Shown piece by piece: positions 28,978 to 37,913 of a stretch of 64,000 nucleotides of DNA. The notes beneath the pieces were generated by a model that was not told where the DNA came from, searched no databases, and saw nothing but the letters and a program-made list of their open reading frames with translations. Origin of the DNA: an uncultured Flavobacteriales bacterium (lineage in GTDB: Bacteria; Bacteroidota; Bacteroidia; CAIKAF01); contig CAIKAF010000024.1 in assembly GCA_903825395.1 (NCBI GenBank), positions 58,642-122,641 on the forward strand. The letters are read 5' to 3'. Position 1 is the stretch's first letter. Each line of letters starts with the position of its first letter. Position numbers and translations under genes: made by a program.

Positions 28978-29403
28978 TTAATGAGCAAACGAAAAGTAGG
29001 CCTCATAAGGAAGGCGAAGTAAAATGAGCAACAGGCCTGCAAGCCAAAAGCCAAACAGGGCTTTGTAGGCCTTCGCATCGGTTTGAGCGCGTTTGGCTTT
29101 GGAATAGCCAATGGTAATCAGCACAATGGCAATCAGCATGGTTACCGGATGTTCGAAGCCTCGAAAACGAAAAAAAGAATCTTTCATTTGAATGGGCCAC
29201 CATGGACCGGAAAACCACAGATATAATCCGAATACCAACTGTAGGTGTGCGGAAATGAGTCCGGCAAGAACCACTTTCTTAAATCCCCCGGCATAGGAAA
29301 CGTGTCCAGATCGGCGCAGGAAAGAGACCACAATCACAGCTATAAGTAAGAAAAGCACAAAGTAGGATAGGGTTAAGTGCATGTGTTTAAATCCGAGGTA
29401 CAT
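28978..29403 (-). CDS. Small four-helix membrane protein (cytochrome-b-like family)
   Basis: This 141-residue protein has four hydrophobic helices (about 10-27, 42-63, 87-105 and 117-135). LGFKHMHLTLSYFVLFLLI, LISAHLQLVFGLYLWFSGPW and FEHPVTMLIAIVLITIGYSK place conserved histidines in or near helices. This is a Bacteroidota family often labelled 'cytochrome B', though heme binding is not proven. The start could be the ATG at 29403 or the one at 29382; a TATCTTTG at 29420-29427 allows both. The function is unknown. Confidence 0.65.
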   Translation of the reverse strand: MYLGFKHMHLTLSYFVLFLLIAVIVVSFLRRSGHVSYAGGFKKVVLAGLISAHLQLVFGLYLWFSGPWWPIQMKDSFFRFRGFEHPVTMLIAIVLITIGYSKAKRAQTDAKAYKALFGFWLAGLLLILLRLPYEAYFSFAH

Positions 29404-29419
29404 AATTCTAGATTTTGTC

Positions 29420-29427
29420 CAAAGATA
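29420..29427 (-). promoter_or_regulatory. -7 promoter element of the four-helix protein gene
   Basis: TATCTTTG on the minus strand lies 16 nt before the first possible ATG. Confidence 0.5.
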
Positions 29428-29455
29428 GGTAAAAGCAGGGCGATTTTCATGGAGG

Positions 29456-29602
29456 TGGCCCGGGGCCCGGATTGCAGCGGCATGAGCCGAACCTGAACCC
29501 TGGTTTTACCCTGTTGGCAGGGCGACGCGAGGAGCCACTGCCGGCAGGCAGTAAAACCTGGGTTCAGGAAGGCGAATACAGCGGAAAGCCGGAATAGCCC
29601 CC
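29456..29602 (+). repeat. GC-rich folded repeat, copy E3
   Basis: The core hairpin GGCGACGCGAGGAGCC (29521-29536) has a GCGA (GNRA) tetraloop. It is enclosed by a long inverted repeat, CCTGAACCC-TGGTTTTAC (29492-29509) against GTAAAACC-TGGGTTCAGG (29551-29568). The right end ACAGCGGAAAGCCGGAATAG resembles the right end of E2. It fills the gap between two minus-strand genes. Confidence 0.65.
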
Positions 29603-30127
29603 CTATTTATCTAAAACCAAGGGTACTTCCCCGTCTGGGAGCATCAGCACAAACGACCGATGATCAAAAAATTCGGGTTCAAATTTCCAGGAAATGGGAA
29701 TGCGGGGGCTGCGCGAATACAGCCCTTTGTCCGCATCAATTAGGTAAACCACATACTGTTCCGAGCCTTTCAAATATCGCAAAATAAAGGCCGTCATTTC
29801 CCAGGTAAACTTAGTTGAAGACACCATCACCAACGAATCTGCCTGTTCTTCGGTGAACCGAAAAACACTACGTTCAGCCCCTTCAAGTCGAACATCTACC
29901 CCCCATTCTTTCGCCGTAGGAATATATCCTACCCGAATTTGATAATTCACCCGATTCGTGCTACCAAATAAGCTGTCGTGCACCTGAAGTCCGCCTAAGG
30001 TACGATCCTGAAAAAACCACAAATAGTCGTCTTTATGAGGTTTTCCGAGTTTATCATCCTTTGCTTTTTGAGCAAATGCCAGCGTGAAGCTTAAAATGGA
30101 GACCGTAACAAATGCAATGAACTTCAT
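29603..30127 (-). CDS. Exported protein of unknown function
   Basis: This 174-residue protein has a clear signal peptide (MKFIAFVTVSILSFTLAFAQ) and a mature part with no family I recognise. The mature part has DDYLWFFQDRTLGGLQVHD, YQIRVGYIPTAKEWGVDVRL and a C-terminal DHRSFVLMLPDGEVPLVLDK, consistent with beta-rich structure. I prefer the ATG at 30125-30127 to the one two codons upstream, because the -7 element TAAATTTG ends 3 nt before it and overlaps the other. It follows pyrF on the same strand by about 10 bp but with its own promoter. Confidence 0.65.
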   Translation of the reverse strand: MKFIAFVTVSILSFTLAFAQKAKDDKLGKPHKDDYLWFFQDRTLGGLQVHDSLFGSTNRVNYQIRVGYIPTAKEWGVDVRLEGAERSVFRFTEEQADSLVMVSSTKFTWEMTAFILRYLKGSEQYVVYLIDADKGLYSRSPRIPISWKFEPEFFDHRSFVLMLPDGEVPLVLDK

Positions 30128-30130
30128 GTT

Positions 30131-30138
30131 CAAATTTA
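30131..30138 (-). promoter_or_regulatory. -7 promoter element of the exported protein gene
   Basis: TAAATTTG on the minus strand overlaps the pyrF stop region and ends 3 nt before the ATG at 30127. Confidence 0.5.
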
Positions 30139-30948
30139 CGAATTTTGAAAATATCCTTCCATTTCCATTTGCATTTGCTGGGCGGCATGGCCGGCCATTT
30201 CGGCAAAATTGCTGCCCTTTCCGGCATAGATTATGCTTCGGCTTGCGTTGATGATGGCCTTTGGATTTGGCCCCATGGCATCTAAAACCTCATTTAGACT
30301 TCCTCCCTGAGCTCCCACTCCGGGAATCAAGAAGAAATATTCCGGGAATTTCTGCTTCAGTTTTTTGAGCTCAGCCGGGCGGGTTGCGCCCACCACGAAC
30401 ATAAGTTGTTCCGGACCAGAAAGTGAACTTAGAAGCTCCATGGTTTTTTCGAAAACGCATTTGCCCTCTGTAAGAGCCAGCATTTGAATGTCTTCTGCAC
30501 CTGGATTCGATGTCAGGCCTAGCGCAATTGTCCATTTTGAGGAATAATCCAGAAAGGGCAAAAGGCTATCACCGCCCATGTATGGGGATACGGTGACTGC
30601 ATCGGCTTGAATCTGTTTAAAAAAAGTTTGGGCATAGGCTTTGGCCGTATTGCCTATATCTCCACGCTTGGCATCGGCTATGCTGAGCGCAGAGCTTCCA
30701 ATGTACCGAACTGTTTTTTCTAGGGCTTCCCAACCGGCAGAGCCATGGCATTCATAAAAGGCCGTATTTAATTTATAGGCAATGGAAAAGGGGAGTGTCG
30801 CATCAATAATTCGGCGATTGAATTCAAAAATCGGGTCTTCGGCTCCTAGAACTTCAGCGGGCAAGGCATCAAATTCAACGTCGAGGCCCACACATAGGCA
30901 AGAGCGTTTTGCCTGCATGGATTGCATTAAAGGAATTCGATTATCCAT
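30136..30948 (-). CDS. pyrF: Orotidine-5'-phosphate decarboxylase, subfamily 2
   Basis: This 270-residue enzyme makes UMP, the last step of de novo pyrimidine synthesis. SCLCVGLDVEF, FSIAYKLNTAFYECHG and the catalytic SIADAKRGDIGNTAKAYA (about 82-99) define the long subfamily 2, common in Bacteroidota. VVGATRPAELKKL and LIPGVGAQGG close the phosphate site. I choose the ATG at 30948 (MDNRIPLMQSM), which overlaps the prfA stop by 8 bp; the longer frame would overlap prfA more. It sits in a purM-prfA-pyrF unit. Confidence 0.94.
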   Translation of the reverse strand: MDNRIPLMQSMQAKRSCLCVGLDVEFDALPAEVLGAEDPIFEFNRRIIDATLPFSIAYKLNTAFYECHGSAGWEALEKTVRYIGSSALSIADAKRGDIGNTAKAYAQTFFKQIQADAVTVSPYMGGDSLLPFLDYSSKWTIALGLTSNPGAEDIQMLALTEGKCVFEKTMELLSSLSGPEQLMFVVGATRPAELKKLKQKFPEYFFLIPGVGAQGGSLNEVLDAMGPNPKAIINASRSIIYAGKGSNFAEMAGHAAQQMQMEMEGYFQNS

Positions 30949-32020
30949 TTGATTCTTCTTGAAATTCATGTGCATTTTCTGCCGTTTGTAAGGCTGAAAT
31001 CATCGGCCATAAATTGCCATTCATGACGGCGGGCAGGTCGTACATGGAGAAATTTATTCGATGGTCGGTAATTCTTGATTGAGGGAAATTGTATGTCCTG
31101 ATTTTTGCCGAGCGGTCACCCGTAGATACCATTGATTTTCGCTTGCCGGCAATGTTGGCCATACGCTCTCGGTTCATCATTTCATACAATCGACTGCGAA
31201 GAACCTGCATGGCTTTATCAAAATTCCGAAGTTGAGAACGTTCGTCTTGGCAGCTAACAACGATTCCGCTTGGGATGTGGGTTAAGCGCACGGCGGAATA
31301 GGTAGTATTGACCGATTGACCGCCTGCTCCAGAGGAACAAAAGGTGTCTTTTCGGATGTCATTGGGATTGATATGCACATCAAGTTCATCCGCTTCAGGA
31401 AGTACAACCACCGAAGCGGCTGAGGTATGAATTCTTCCTTGGGTTTCTGTAGCAGGTACACGTTGCACCCGATGAACGCCAGATTCGAATTTCAAGGTTC
31501 CATAGGCATCTGCTCCAATTACATTCACAATAATTTCTTTGTACCCTCCTGCCGTTCCGGGGGTAAGCTCTACCGGTTCCATGGTAAACCCCCGTTCCTC
31601 GCAAAATCTAGAGTACATGCGGTATAAATCTCCGGCAAAGATGGCCGCTTCATCGCCTCCAGTTCCACCTCGTATTTCTAAAATGGCATTCTTGTAATCT
31701 TCGGGATCTTTGGGGACCAATAATTGTCGGAGCTGTTCCTCAAACGCGGGCAATTGATTTTCAAGGGATTGGATTTCTTCTCGGGCCAGACCGCGCATTT
31801 CCTCATCGTCTTCATCCAAAAGCATGGTTTTGGCAGACTGTAAGTTGGCCAATAAAATTCGATATTGGTTTCCAGAATCAACTATTTCGCGCAACCGGGC
31901 ATATTCCCGCTGAACTGCAATAAATTGCTTTACATCGCTGGATAATTCAGGATCAGACAATTTGATTTCTAATTCCTTTAATGTTTCCTCCAACGGAGCA
32001 ATACGATCCAACAGCCTCAT
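30941..32020 (-). CDS. prfA: Peptide chain release factor 1
   Basis: This 359-residue factor ends translation at UAA and UAG. The peptidyl-tRNA-hydrolysis motif GGQ is in SSGAGGQSVNTT (about 229-240), and the codon-recognition PxT-type region lies before it near TETQGRIHTSAASV (PAT at about 188-190). RIRTYNFPQSRITDHRI is also diagnostic. I choose the ATG at 32020 because it overlaps the purM stop as ATGA and gives the family length of about 358. It links purine (purM) and pyrimidine (pyrF) genes in one unit. Confidence 0.95.
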   Translation of the reverse strand: MRLLDRIAPLEETLKELEIKLSDPELSSDVKQFIAVQREYARLREIVDSGNQYRILLANLQSAKTMLLDEDDEEMRGLAREEIQSLENQLPAFEEQLRQLLVPKDPEDYKNAILEIRGGTGGDEAAIFAGDLYRMYSRFCEERGFTMEPVELTPGTAGGYKEIIVNVIGADAYGTLKFESGVHRVQRVPATETQGRIHTSAASVVVLPEADELDVHINPNDIRKDTFCSSGAGGQSVNTTYSAVRLTHIPSGIVVSCQDERSQLRNFDKAMQVLRSRLYEMMNRERMANIAGKRKSMVSTGDRSAKIRTYNFPQSRITDHRINFSMYDLPAVMNGNLWPMISALQTAENAHEFQEESNG

Positions 32021-33189
32021 TTCTTTAAACAAATTTCAGGTTTTCCAGGACGATGAATTCGAATTTCTGGTTGATGAGCTGCTTCAGTGTATCCGACAAT
32101 TGCCGCAGGAATGTTCGCGTTCATCGCTGTTTTTAATATTTTTTCTGCCGCCTGCGCGCTGCAATAAATTTCCATCCGAGTCCCCATGTTGTAAACGGTA
32201 TGCATTTCTGCATCTGAAGTACCACTGCTCGTTTGGATTAATTCGAACAAGGGAGGAATAGGCAATGGATTGTCTTTTATTACTCGAACAGATTCCAAGA
32301 ATTTAAGAGCCTTGGAATGCCCTCCACCTGTCAGGTGTACCATTCCATAAATTTGATTACGAATTTCAGGTAAAAACTGGTGCAGAATGGGGAAAAATGG
32401 ACGGGTGGGGGAGAGCAATAATTTCCCAATGCTCATTCCGGTTGTGGGTTCGATATCGTTGAGTTGATGCTGTCCACAATAGGTTAATGAGGCGGGAGAT
32501 TGTGGGGCAAAGGTATCGGGAAACCGATCGGAATAGACGGAACTCAATACGTCATGCCTAGCAGAGGTTAATCCATTGCAACCAATGCCACTGTTGTATT
32601 CCTTTTCAAAGCTGCTCTGCCCCGATGAACCTAAGCCAACCACTACGGCTCCGGGCGGTACATGTATATCTACTACATCGGACCGACGTATGCGGCCTGC
32701 AACTGTAAATCCAACATCAATGGTGCGCACAACATCTCCTGCATCTGCGGTTTCGCCCCCGGCATGGTAGAGTTCAATGCCCATGGATTTCCATTCCTCA
32801 ATTAAATCCATTGTTCCATCAATCAAGGCCTGCAACACATCACCAGAAATCAAATGCTTGTTCCTAGTAATAAGCGAAGAGACTACAAAACCTGAGGTCA
32901 ATCCGGCGCAAGCCATATCATCCAGGTTCATAACCAGCGCATCTTGGGCGATGCCTTTCCAAACACTGGCATCCCCAGTTTCCATGTAATACATATAGGC
33001 CAAAACAGATTTTGTCCCAGCGGTATCGGCATGCATGACTAATCCATAATCGGGGTCTCCAGACAACCTGTCGGGCAATATTTTGCAAAAGGCATTTGGA
33101 AATAGGCCTTTGTCCAAACGCTGTATTGCCCTATGTACTTCTGATTTGTCTGAGGAAACTCCCCGTTGATGGTATGCACTTAAATCCAT
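32017..33189 (-). CDS. purM: Phosphoribosylformylglycinamidine cyclo-ligase (AIR synthase)
   Basis: This 390-residue ATP-dependent enzyme closes the imidazole ring to make AIR in purine synthesis. Marks are YHQRGVSSDKSEV near the start, MHADTAGTKSVLAYMYY (the GTK substrate loop), DALVMNLDDMACAGLTSGF (about 84-102), HAGGETAD and VVGLGSSGQSSFE. MVHLTGGGHSKALKFL is the second conserved glycine-rich stretch. The divergence from the E. coli form is typical of the Bacteroidota long version. It ends ATGA into prfA. The upstream GACCTTTG (near 33196-33203) is a near-match to the -7 element. Confidence 0.88.
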   Translation of the reverse strand: MDLSAYHQRGVSSDKSEVHRAIQRLDKGLFPNAFCKILPDRLSGDPDYGLVMHADTAGTKSVLAYMYYMETGDASVWKGIAQDALVMNLDDMACAGLTSGFVVSSLITRNKHLISGDVLQALIDGTMDLIEEWKSMGIELYHAGGETADAGDVVRTIDVGFTVAGRIRRSDVVDIHVPPGAVVVGLGSSGQSSFEKEYNSGIGCNGLTSARHDVLSSVYSDRFPDTFAPQSPASLTYCGQHQLNDIEPTTGMSIGKLLLSPTRPFFPILHQFLPEIRNQIYGMVHLTGGGHSKALKFLESVRVIKDNPLPIPPLFELIQTSSGTSDAEMHTVYNMGTRMEIYCSAQAAEKILKTAMNANIPAAIVGYTEAAHQPEIRIHRPGKPEICLKK

Positions 33190-33216
33190 AGCGCAAAGGT
33201 CAGCAATTTGAAAGGC

Positions 33217-33243
33217 AAAAAAAAACGGCCCCTTGGGGCCGTT
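33217..33243 (-). terminator. Intrinsic terminator of the PorE-like gene
   Basis: On the minus strand the perfect stem AACGGCCCCAAGGGGCCGTT (33224-33243) is followed by a run of T, 8 nt after the stop codon at 33252. Confidence 0.9.
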
Positions 33244-33251
33244 GACTTTTT

Positions 33252-35306
33252 TTATTCTTCTTCTTCTTGTTTTGCCGGACTCGCTTTGAAATCTTCCGAC
33301 AATATTTTCAAAGATACCCTACGATTGATGGTGTGTGCATCTTCAAATACTTGCTCTCCATCTGTTTTCTTTAACTCATTGATGTAGGTTTCAGTTAGGG
33401 TAGTATCTTTCTTGAAGATGTATCCAGACTTCAATCCTTTCATGTCTTTCAACAGTTTGCGAGGCTCAGTCTCACCATACCCTTTAGGCGTCAAACGCGC
33501 CTTTGGAATTCCTGCTTCCACCAACAAACGAACAATTTCGTTGGCACGGCGATCTGAAAGGCGCTGGTTGTAATCGTCGTTGCCTCGGGCATCCGTATGA
33601 GCTCCAATTTCAACTACAGTTTTTGGATTATCCTCCAAGATGGTCTGAAGATTTTTTACTGTATCCATGTATTGTGGCAACACAATCTCGCGGTCAAATA
33701 CAAACTGAATTTCAAATTCCAAGTTGACTTTGGTTGTCTTCAAGTTGAAATCCGCTACAATATTCGTGTCTTTGCACGTTTTTAGGGGGTCTAATCCCAT
33801 GGAAGAAGCTCTATTCACATCGTTGTAATAGTTCTCCTTGCTCGCCTGCATATCGTAAGTAGTACCAAAGGGGATTTGCTTTTTATAATACCCCATTTTA
33901 TCGGTAGTAATTTTGATGGTCTCTCCCTGTGGGTCTTTCAACTCTACCGTAGCATTCGCTAGAGGCTCTTTGCTATCTTTATCTCGAACCGTTCCACTCA
34001 ACATAATGTTGCTTGGTGGAATTTGGAAGTACCAAATATCATCGAGTCCTTTGGAGCCATCCCGATTCGAAGACAAATATCCTTTTTCTACCCCCCGCTC
34101 AAACATGATTCCAAAATCATCGCGCTGAGAATTCAAGGGGTACTGCATGTTCTCCACATTTCCCCAAGTATTTCCCTCTAATTTTGCTGCTTTGTAAATA
34201 TCCAAACCTCCCATACCTTCAGGACGGTTTGAGGAAAAATACAAGGTTCCGTCCAATTTAAGGTGGGGGTACACTTCATTGTCAAGCGTATTCAATTCAG
34301 GACCCAAATTCTTTGGGTTAACAAACGACTTCGCCTTACGTTGATATTCAGCAATCCATAAATCCATTCCTCCATGGGTTCCTGTCATGTTGGACGCGAA
34401 AATCATAAACTTCCCGTCGCCTGTAATTGTGGGGTGAGCGGTTACAAATGTGTCATTTGCAAGGGCAACATTCTCAGGCTCAATCCACTCTTTACCCTTG
34501 GCACGCGTACGGTAAATCCGGCAACCTGAACCATTTTTCTTGTCGGCATAACACCGCGTAAAATACAAATATGTATACCGATTGTCCATGGTGCCAGAAC
34601 CTTCAGAATATTCGGTGGAAAGTAAATCCATGCGTTTTGGCTCATTCCAAACTTTGGTTTTTTTATCAAATTCAACAGTCCATAAATCTTCAGACAATCC
34701 ACCGTGCGTATCCCATTCCTTTGCCCCTTTACCCTTAAATTTCCGGTTCGAGGTGAAAATAATCATGTCTTGCTTCTTAGAAGCCATAAAGGGCGAGAAA
34801 TCCATATCCTTTGAATTCCATCCCTTTACATTTTCAACTTGATAACAAGTGGGTTTTTGAATCCATTGAATAGCAAGCTCACAACTTTTAATTCCCACTT
34901 CTGCGCGAGGGTCGTTCGGGTCAATGCCTTTGTATTTCTCAAACATGGCTTTTGCCTCTTCATAACGCCCCGCATTTTTCAACACCAAGGCATACTCATA
35001 ATGCGCAGGTCCATTTTGCAGGTCCATTTTTGTCACCTTTTTCAATTGACTTTCAGCACGCTTGTAATCATTCATCTTTAAGTAACATTTCGCTACCATA
35101 TAGTTGATGCACGATTTAGCCGCTTTATCTTTACCTACACGCCCCGCAGCCTTATTGTACAGGTTTATAGCTTCAGGAAAGTTGTTGCTGATGTAAGCAA
35201 AATCTGCTTTTTGTGTCGCTTTGTGATCGCACTGTGCTGAAGCCGTTCCAACGGATAAAAAGGCTACTGTGCCAAGCAGAATAGAGGAGGGTTTAAGATT
35301 CAACAT
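33252..35306 (-). CDS. PorE-like TPR / PD40 propeller / OmpA lipoprotein-type protein
   Basis: This 684-residue envelope protein has four parts in order: TPR repeats (about 25-145; NFPEAINLYNKAAG, NDYKRAESQLKK, GRYEEAKAMFEKY), WD40-like PD40 blades (about 165-425; FTSNRKFKGK, FASNMTGTHGGMDLW, YFSSNRPEGMGGLDIY), a carboxypeptidase-regulatory-like fold (about 435-510; LSGTVRDKDSKEPLANATV) and an OmpA peptidoglycan-binding domain (about 545-675; IGAHTDARGNDDYNQRLSDR). This is the architecture of PorE of the type IX secretion system, but Bacteroidota carry several paralogues. I start at 35306, giving a signal peptide ending ASAQ. An intrinsic terminator follows. Confidence 0.8.
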   Translation of the reverse strand: MLNLKPSSILLGTVAFLSVGTASAQCDHKATQKADFAYISNNFPEAINLYNKAAGRVGKDKAAKSCINYMVAKCYLKMNDYKRAESQLKKVTKMDLQNGPAHYEYALVLKNAGRYEEAKAMFEKYKGIDPNDPRAEVGIKSCELAIQWIQKPTCYQVENVKGWNSKDMDFSPFMASKKQDMIIFTSNRKFKGKGAKEWDTHGGLSEDLWTVEFDKKTKVWNEPKRMDLLSTEYSEGSGTMDNRYTYLYFTRCYADKKNGSGCRIYRTRAKGKEWIEPENVALANDTFVTAHPTITGDGKFMIFASNMTGTHGGMDLWIAEYQRKAKSFVNPKNLGPELNTLDNEVYPHLKLDGTLYFSSNRPEGMGGLDIYKAAKLEGNTWGNVENMQYPLNSQRDDFGIMFERGVEKGYLSSNRDGSKGLDDIWYFQIPPSNIMLSGTVRDKDSKEPLANATVELKDPQGETIKITTDKMGYYKKQIPFGTTYDMQASKENYYNDVNRASSMGLDPLKTCKDTNIVADFNLKTTKVNLEFEIQFVFDREIVLPQYMDTVKNLQTILEDNPKTVVEIGAHTDARGNDDYNQRLSDRRANEIVRLLVEAGIPKARLTPKGYGETEPRKLLKDMKGLKSGYIFKKDTTLTETYINELKKTDGEQVFEDAHTINRRVSLKILSEDFKASPAKQEEEE

Positions 35307-35385
35307 TGCTCTTTTTTGAATTTCAATTCGGTTTTCGATGCTCAAATATGCACCAATATTTTCAATTTCACAACATTCAATAGGT

Positions 35386-36018
35386 TTACAAACTAAAGTT
35401 GAGCAGCATAAAAAAGACCAACTGTATCACAAACAACCAAGCTGCCGTTCCATTTTTGGATTTCCCACCAAAAACATCCCAAAGGATCATGCAGGGTATG
35501 CTCAATGCCCACCAGGTGAGATAATTTGTCCATGGAATGCTGCCTTCCGTCCACGACCAATAGCCCAGTTTTACCGCCACTGGTTCCATCAAGGCATCGA
35601 AAATGGTCATTAGGCTGCTGCCCGCTACCCACCGCTTCCAGCCACTCAAAAATCGAACCCACTGATGAATGGAATAACTCAAGATGGCCCAATTGACACC
35701 AATCATCAGGGGGATGCGCATTGGCCCCCAACCCAGCACATCTCCGTACGCATACGACCCAAACAACCATCCGGTGTGCACCCCAATCCATTCCGCAGTC
35801 CAGCCCAAAATAGCTACACAAATTCCACCCCACATAAATTTTTTAACATCCTGTTCACGTACAGAAATAAAAACCATTACCACCGAAAAGAGCAGATTCC
35901 AAGTGGTCATGGGATTTAAATACGTACGGGTTTCAGGAATGCTCAACCCAATTAATCCAACAGAATAAACCACAATCAACCAGAATACAGGCTGCAATGC
36001 CGTCGATAAAATGTTCAT
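35386..36018 (-). CDS. cruF: Carotenoid biosynthesis membrane protein, CruF-like
   Basis: This 210-residue protein has about six hydrophobic helices and belongs to the CruF/DUF422 carotenoid hydratase-related group. It probably adds water at the psi end of a carotenoid (1',2'-hydratase). Recognisable parts are GLSIPETRTYLNPMTTWNLL, ILGWTAEWIGVHTGWLFGSY, YGDVLGWGPMRIPLMIGVNW and MTIFDALMEPVAVKLGYWSW (about 137-156). Its ATG overlaps the crtI stop (ATGA), so it is translated with the desaturase; this context supports the carotenoid assignment. Confidence 0.85.
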   Translation of the reverse strand: MNILSTALQPVFWLIVVYSVGLIGLSIPETRTYLNPMTTWNLLFSVVMVFISVREQDVKKFMWGGICVAILGWTAEWIGVHTGWLFGSYAYGDVLGWGPMRIPLMIGVNWAILSYSIHQWVRFLSGWKRWVAGSSLMTIFDALMEPVAVKLGYWSWTEGSIPWTNYLTWWALSIPCMILWDVFGGKSKNGTAAWLFVIQLVFFMLLNFSL

Positions 36019-37493
36019 GGCAGGGAAGGTATTAAGTCATCGGCAATTTTTGCTGACAATAAGCATAAAGGAATACCACCTCCAGGGTGCACGCTTCCAC
36101 CTGTAAAATACAAGCCCTTGATTTTCGAAGTTGAATTGGCATGCCGGTTGAAGGCACTCCATAAGGTGTTTGACGAAGGTCCATATAAGGCTCCGTCGGG
36201 CGATCCCGTCCTCCGAGCAATATCCGCGGGCTGCATAATCCACTCCGCCTGTATGTCACTGAATATATCTCTTCCTAGAATTCGACTTAATTTTCCCCCA
36301 ATTCGCTCACGCGCCTCCTTAATTTGTGCTTGATTTAACGCGCCAATTCCGGGGGCATTGACCATGGTGAACCAATTCTCGCCTCCCGCTGGTGCATCTT
36401 CGTGTACCCGCTTTGAAGAAATAAATAGATAAATGCTAGGGTCTTCAATAATCCCATTCCCCGATTTTGATAAGGCATCAAATTCGTTTCGATAGTCATC
36501 GGTAAAAAAGATATTGTGCACATCGAGCTCCGGGTACGAACTTCGCATTCCCCAATTAAATACCAATGCAGAGGTAGAGCGCTCGGCCTGTTCAATGCGC
36601 TTCGGCAACGGCATTGCCGGGTTTAGCAAGGGGTAAAACCGCTGCACATCAATCGCCGAAACCACCAAGTCGGCCGATTCGCGCTGCCCATCCCATTCCA
36701 CAGATTCGATGTTTTTTCCGTTGTGGTAAATGGCCGTGGCTTTGCGTTGCATCTGAATCTGAACGCCCATGCGTTGAGCCGCCTCGGTCAGCGCTCGGGT
36801 TATGGAAATCATACCGCCTTTAGGTAGCCAGGCACCCCTAAAATATTCCAGCGATGGAATGGCTTGTAAGGTGGCCGGAGCTTTGTATGGATTGCTCCCA
36901 TTGTAGGTGGCATACCGGTCAAAAAATTGCACTAATTTTTCATGCCCCAAGTTCTTTTTATGCGCCTCATGCATGGTTTTAAAAACATCCAGCTTCGGCA
37001 TTTGAACGACACCTTTCAAAAAATCCAAGTTGAAATAGGTTCCCAACCTATGCATAGAACGTTCTAAAAATACGGGCGCTGAAATGGAGTAGATTTCTCG
37101 GGAATGCTTCAGTTGAGACGCTACCCGCTGCGCATCAACACCAAATGTACCGGCTGCTTCTTGAGCAAATTGCTGAGGGTCTGCAGCGGCATCAAACCGA
37201 GTTCCATCATTCCAAAAATACCGACAAACAGGGTCTAACCGATGCAATGAAGGCATCAATTCGCTATGACCGCTGAATTCAAGTACTTCTTCAAGCAGCT
37301 CCGGCAGGGTAAATAAACTTGGACCTGCATCAAATCTAAATCCCTGTTCCCAATGCTCGGAAAGCTTGCCACCTAAAAAATCATTCTGCTCCCAGATTTC
37401 AACTTGATATCCTTTTTTCGCCAAACGTATTGAAATTGCAAGACCGCTAACGCCTCCACCAATCACAATGGCCTTTTTCCCGGTTTTTTTCAT
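36015..37493 (-). CDS. crtI: Phytoene desaturase family carotenoid enzyme
   Basis: This 492-residue FAD enzyme desaturates phytoene or a later carotenoid. The FAD motif AIVIGGGVSGLAISIRLAKK (about 8-27) is followed by QNDFLGGKLSEHWEQGFRFD and GPSLFTLPELL, all CrtI marks. The C-terminal GLYFTGGSVHPGGGIPLCLL is diagnostic. I start at the ATG 37491-37493 (MKKTGKKAIVIGG), which lies about 26 nt after a TATTTTTG promoter element. It is coupled to the cruF-like gene. No phytoene synthase is in the window, and CrtD-type 3,4-desaturation is an alternative. Confidence 0.9.
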   Translation of the reverse strand: MKKTGKKAIVIGGGVSGLAISIRLAKKGYQVEIWEQNDFLGGKLSEHWEQGFRFDAGPSLFTLPELLEEVLEFSGHSELMPSLHRLDPVCRYFWNDGTRFDAAADPQQFAQEAAGTFGVDAQRVASQLKHSREIYSISAPVFLERSMHRLGTYFNLDFLKGVVQMPKLDVFKTMHEAHKKNLGHEKLVQFFDRYATYNGSNPYKAPATLQAIPSLEYFRGAWLPKGGMISITRALTEAAQRMGVQIQMQRKATAIYHNGKNIESVEWDGQRESADLVVSAIDVQRFYPLLNPAMPLPKRIEQAERSTSALVFNWGMRSSYPELDVHNIFFTDDYRNEFDALSKSGNGIIEDPSIYLFISSKRVHEDAPAGGENWFTMVNAPGIGALNQAQIKEARERIGGKLSRILGRDIFSDIQAEWIMQPADIARRTGSPDGALYGPSSNTLWSAFNRHANSTSKIKGLYFTGGSVHPGGGIPLCLLSAKIADDLIPSLP

Positions 37494-37518
37494 AAGCAAT
37501 TTCAGCAATTCTGATGCA

Positions 37519-37526
37519 CAAAAATA
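37519..37526 (-). promoter_or_regulatory. -7 promoter element of crtI
   Basis: TATTTTTG on the minus strand fits TAnnTTTG, 25 nt before the chosen crtI ATG. Confidence 0.5.
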
Positions 37527-37601
37527 CGCAGGTAAAACACCGTTTTGACAATTTGGTTGTAGGTTTTTTCAATGCAAATCCATCTCTTTTTCATTTTTTT
37601 T

Positions 37602-37756
37602 GGGGCGGCTGCGGGCTTTCAGCAGTAGTACGCAGCTGCCAGAAGCCATTCCCAGCGGGTTTGCGGGGGCTCCTAAAGTCGCCTCCGCACCACGCGGGAA
37701 TGGCTCTGCCAGCTTTGCGCGCTACTTGCTTCAATCCCTGCCGCTAACGCCTCGCA
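37602..37756 (-). repeat. GC-rich folded repeat, copy E4
   Basis: On the minus strand the core is GGCGACTTTAGGAGCC (37668-37683), identical to E1. The variable stem is AGCCATTCCC (37644-37653) against GGGAATGGCT (37696-37705). A separate hairpin GCTGCG...CGCAGC precedes it on the plus strand (about 37607-37638). It lies between the divergent crtI and prfC genes; the rest of this gap, up to the prfC promoter, shows no gene. Confidence 0.7.
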
Positions 37757-37901
37757 GTTCTTCAATAAATTAGTTTCTATCTCAATGGTTTATTCTTGAT
37801 TCAATTGCTTTAAGTTTTCAACTTCTAACCATTTTACTTCAGTCAAGATTTTCGCTCTCTTTAAGGTTTTGTTCAATCTGAATTTTTCAGAATGGCGTTT
37901 G

Positions 37902-37909
37902 TACCTTTG
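37902..37909 (+). promoter_or_regulatory. -7 promoter element of prfC
   Basis: TACCTTTG ends 4 nt before the ATG at 37914 and decides that start over the longer frame from 37869. Confidence 0.65.
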
Positions 37910-37913
37910 CACC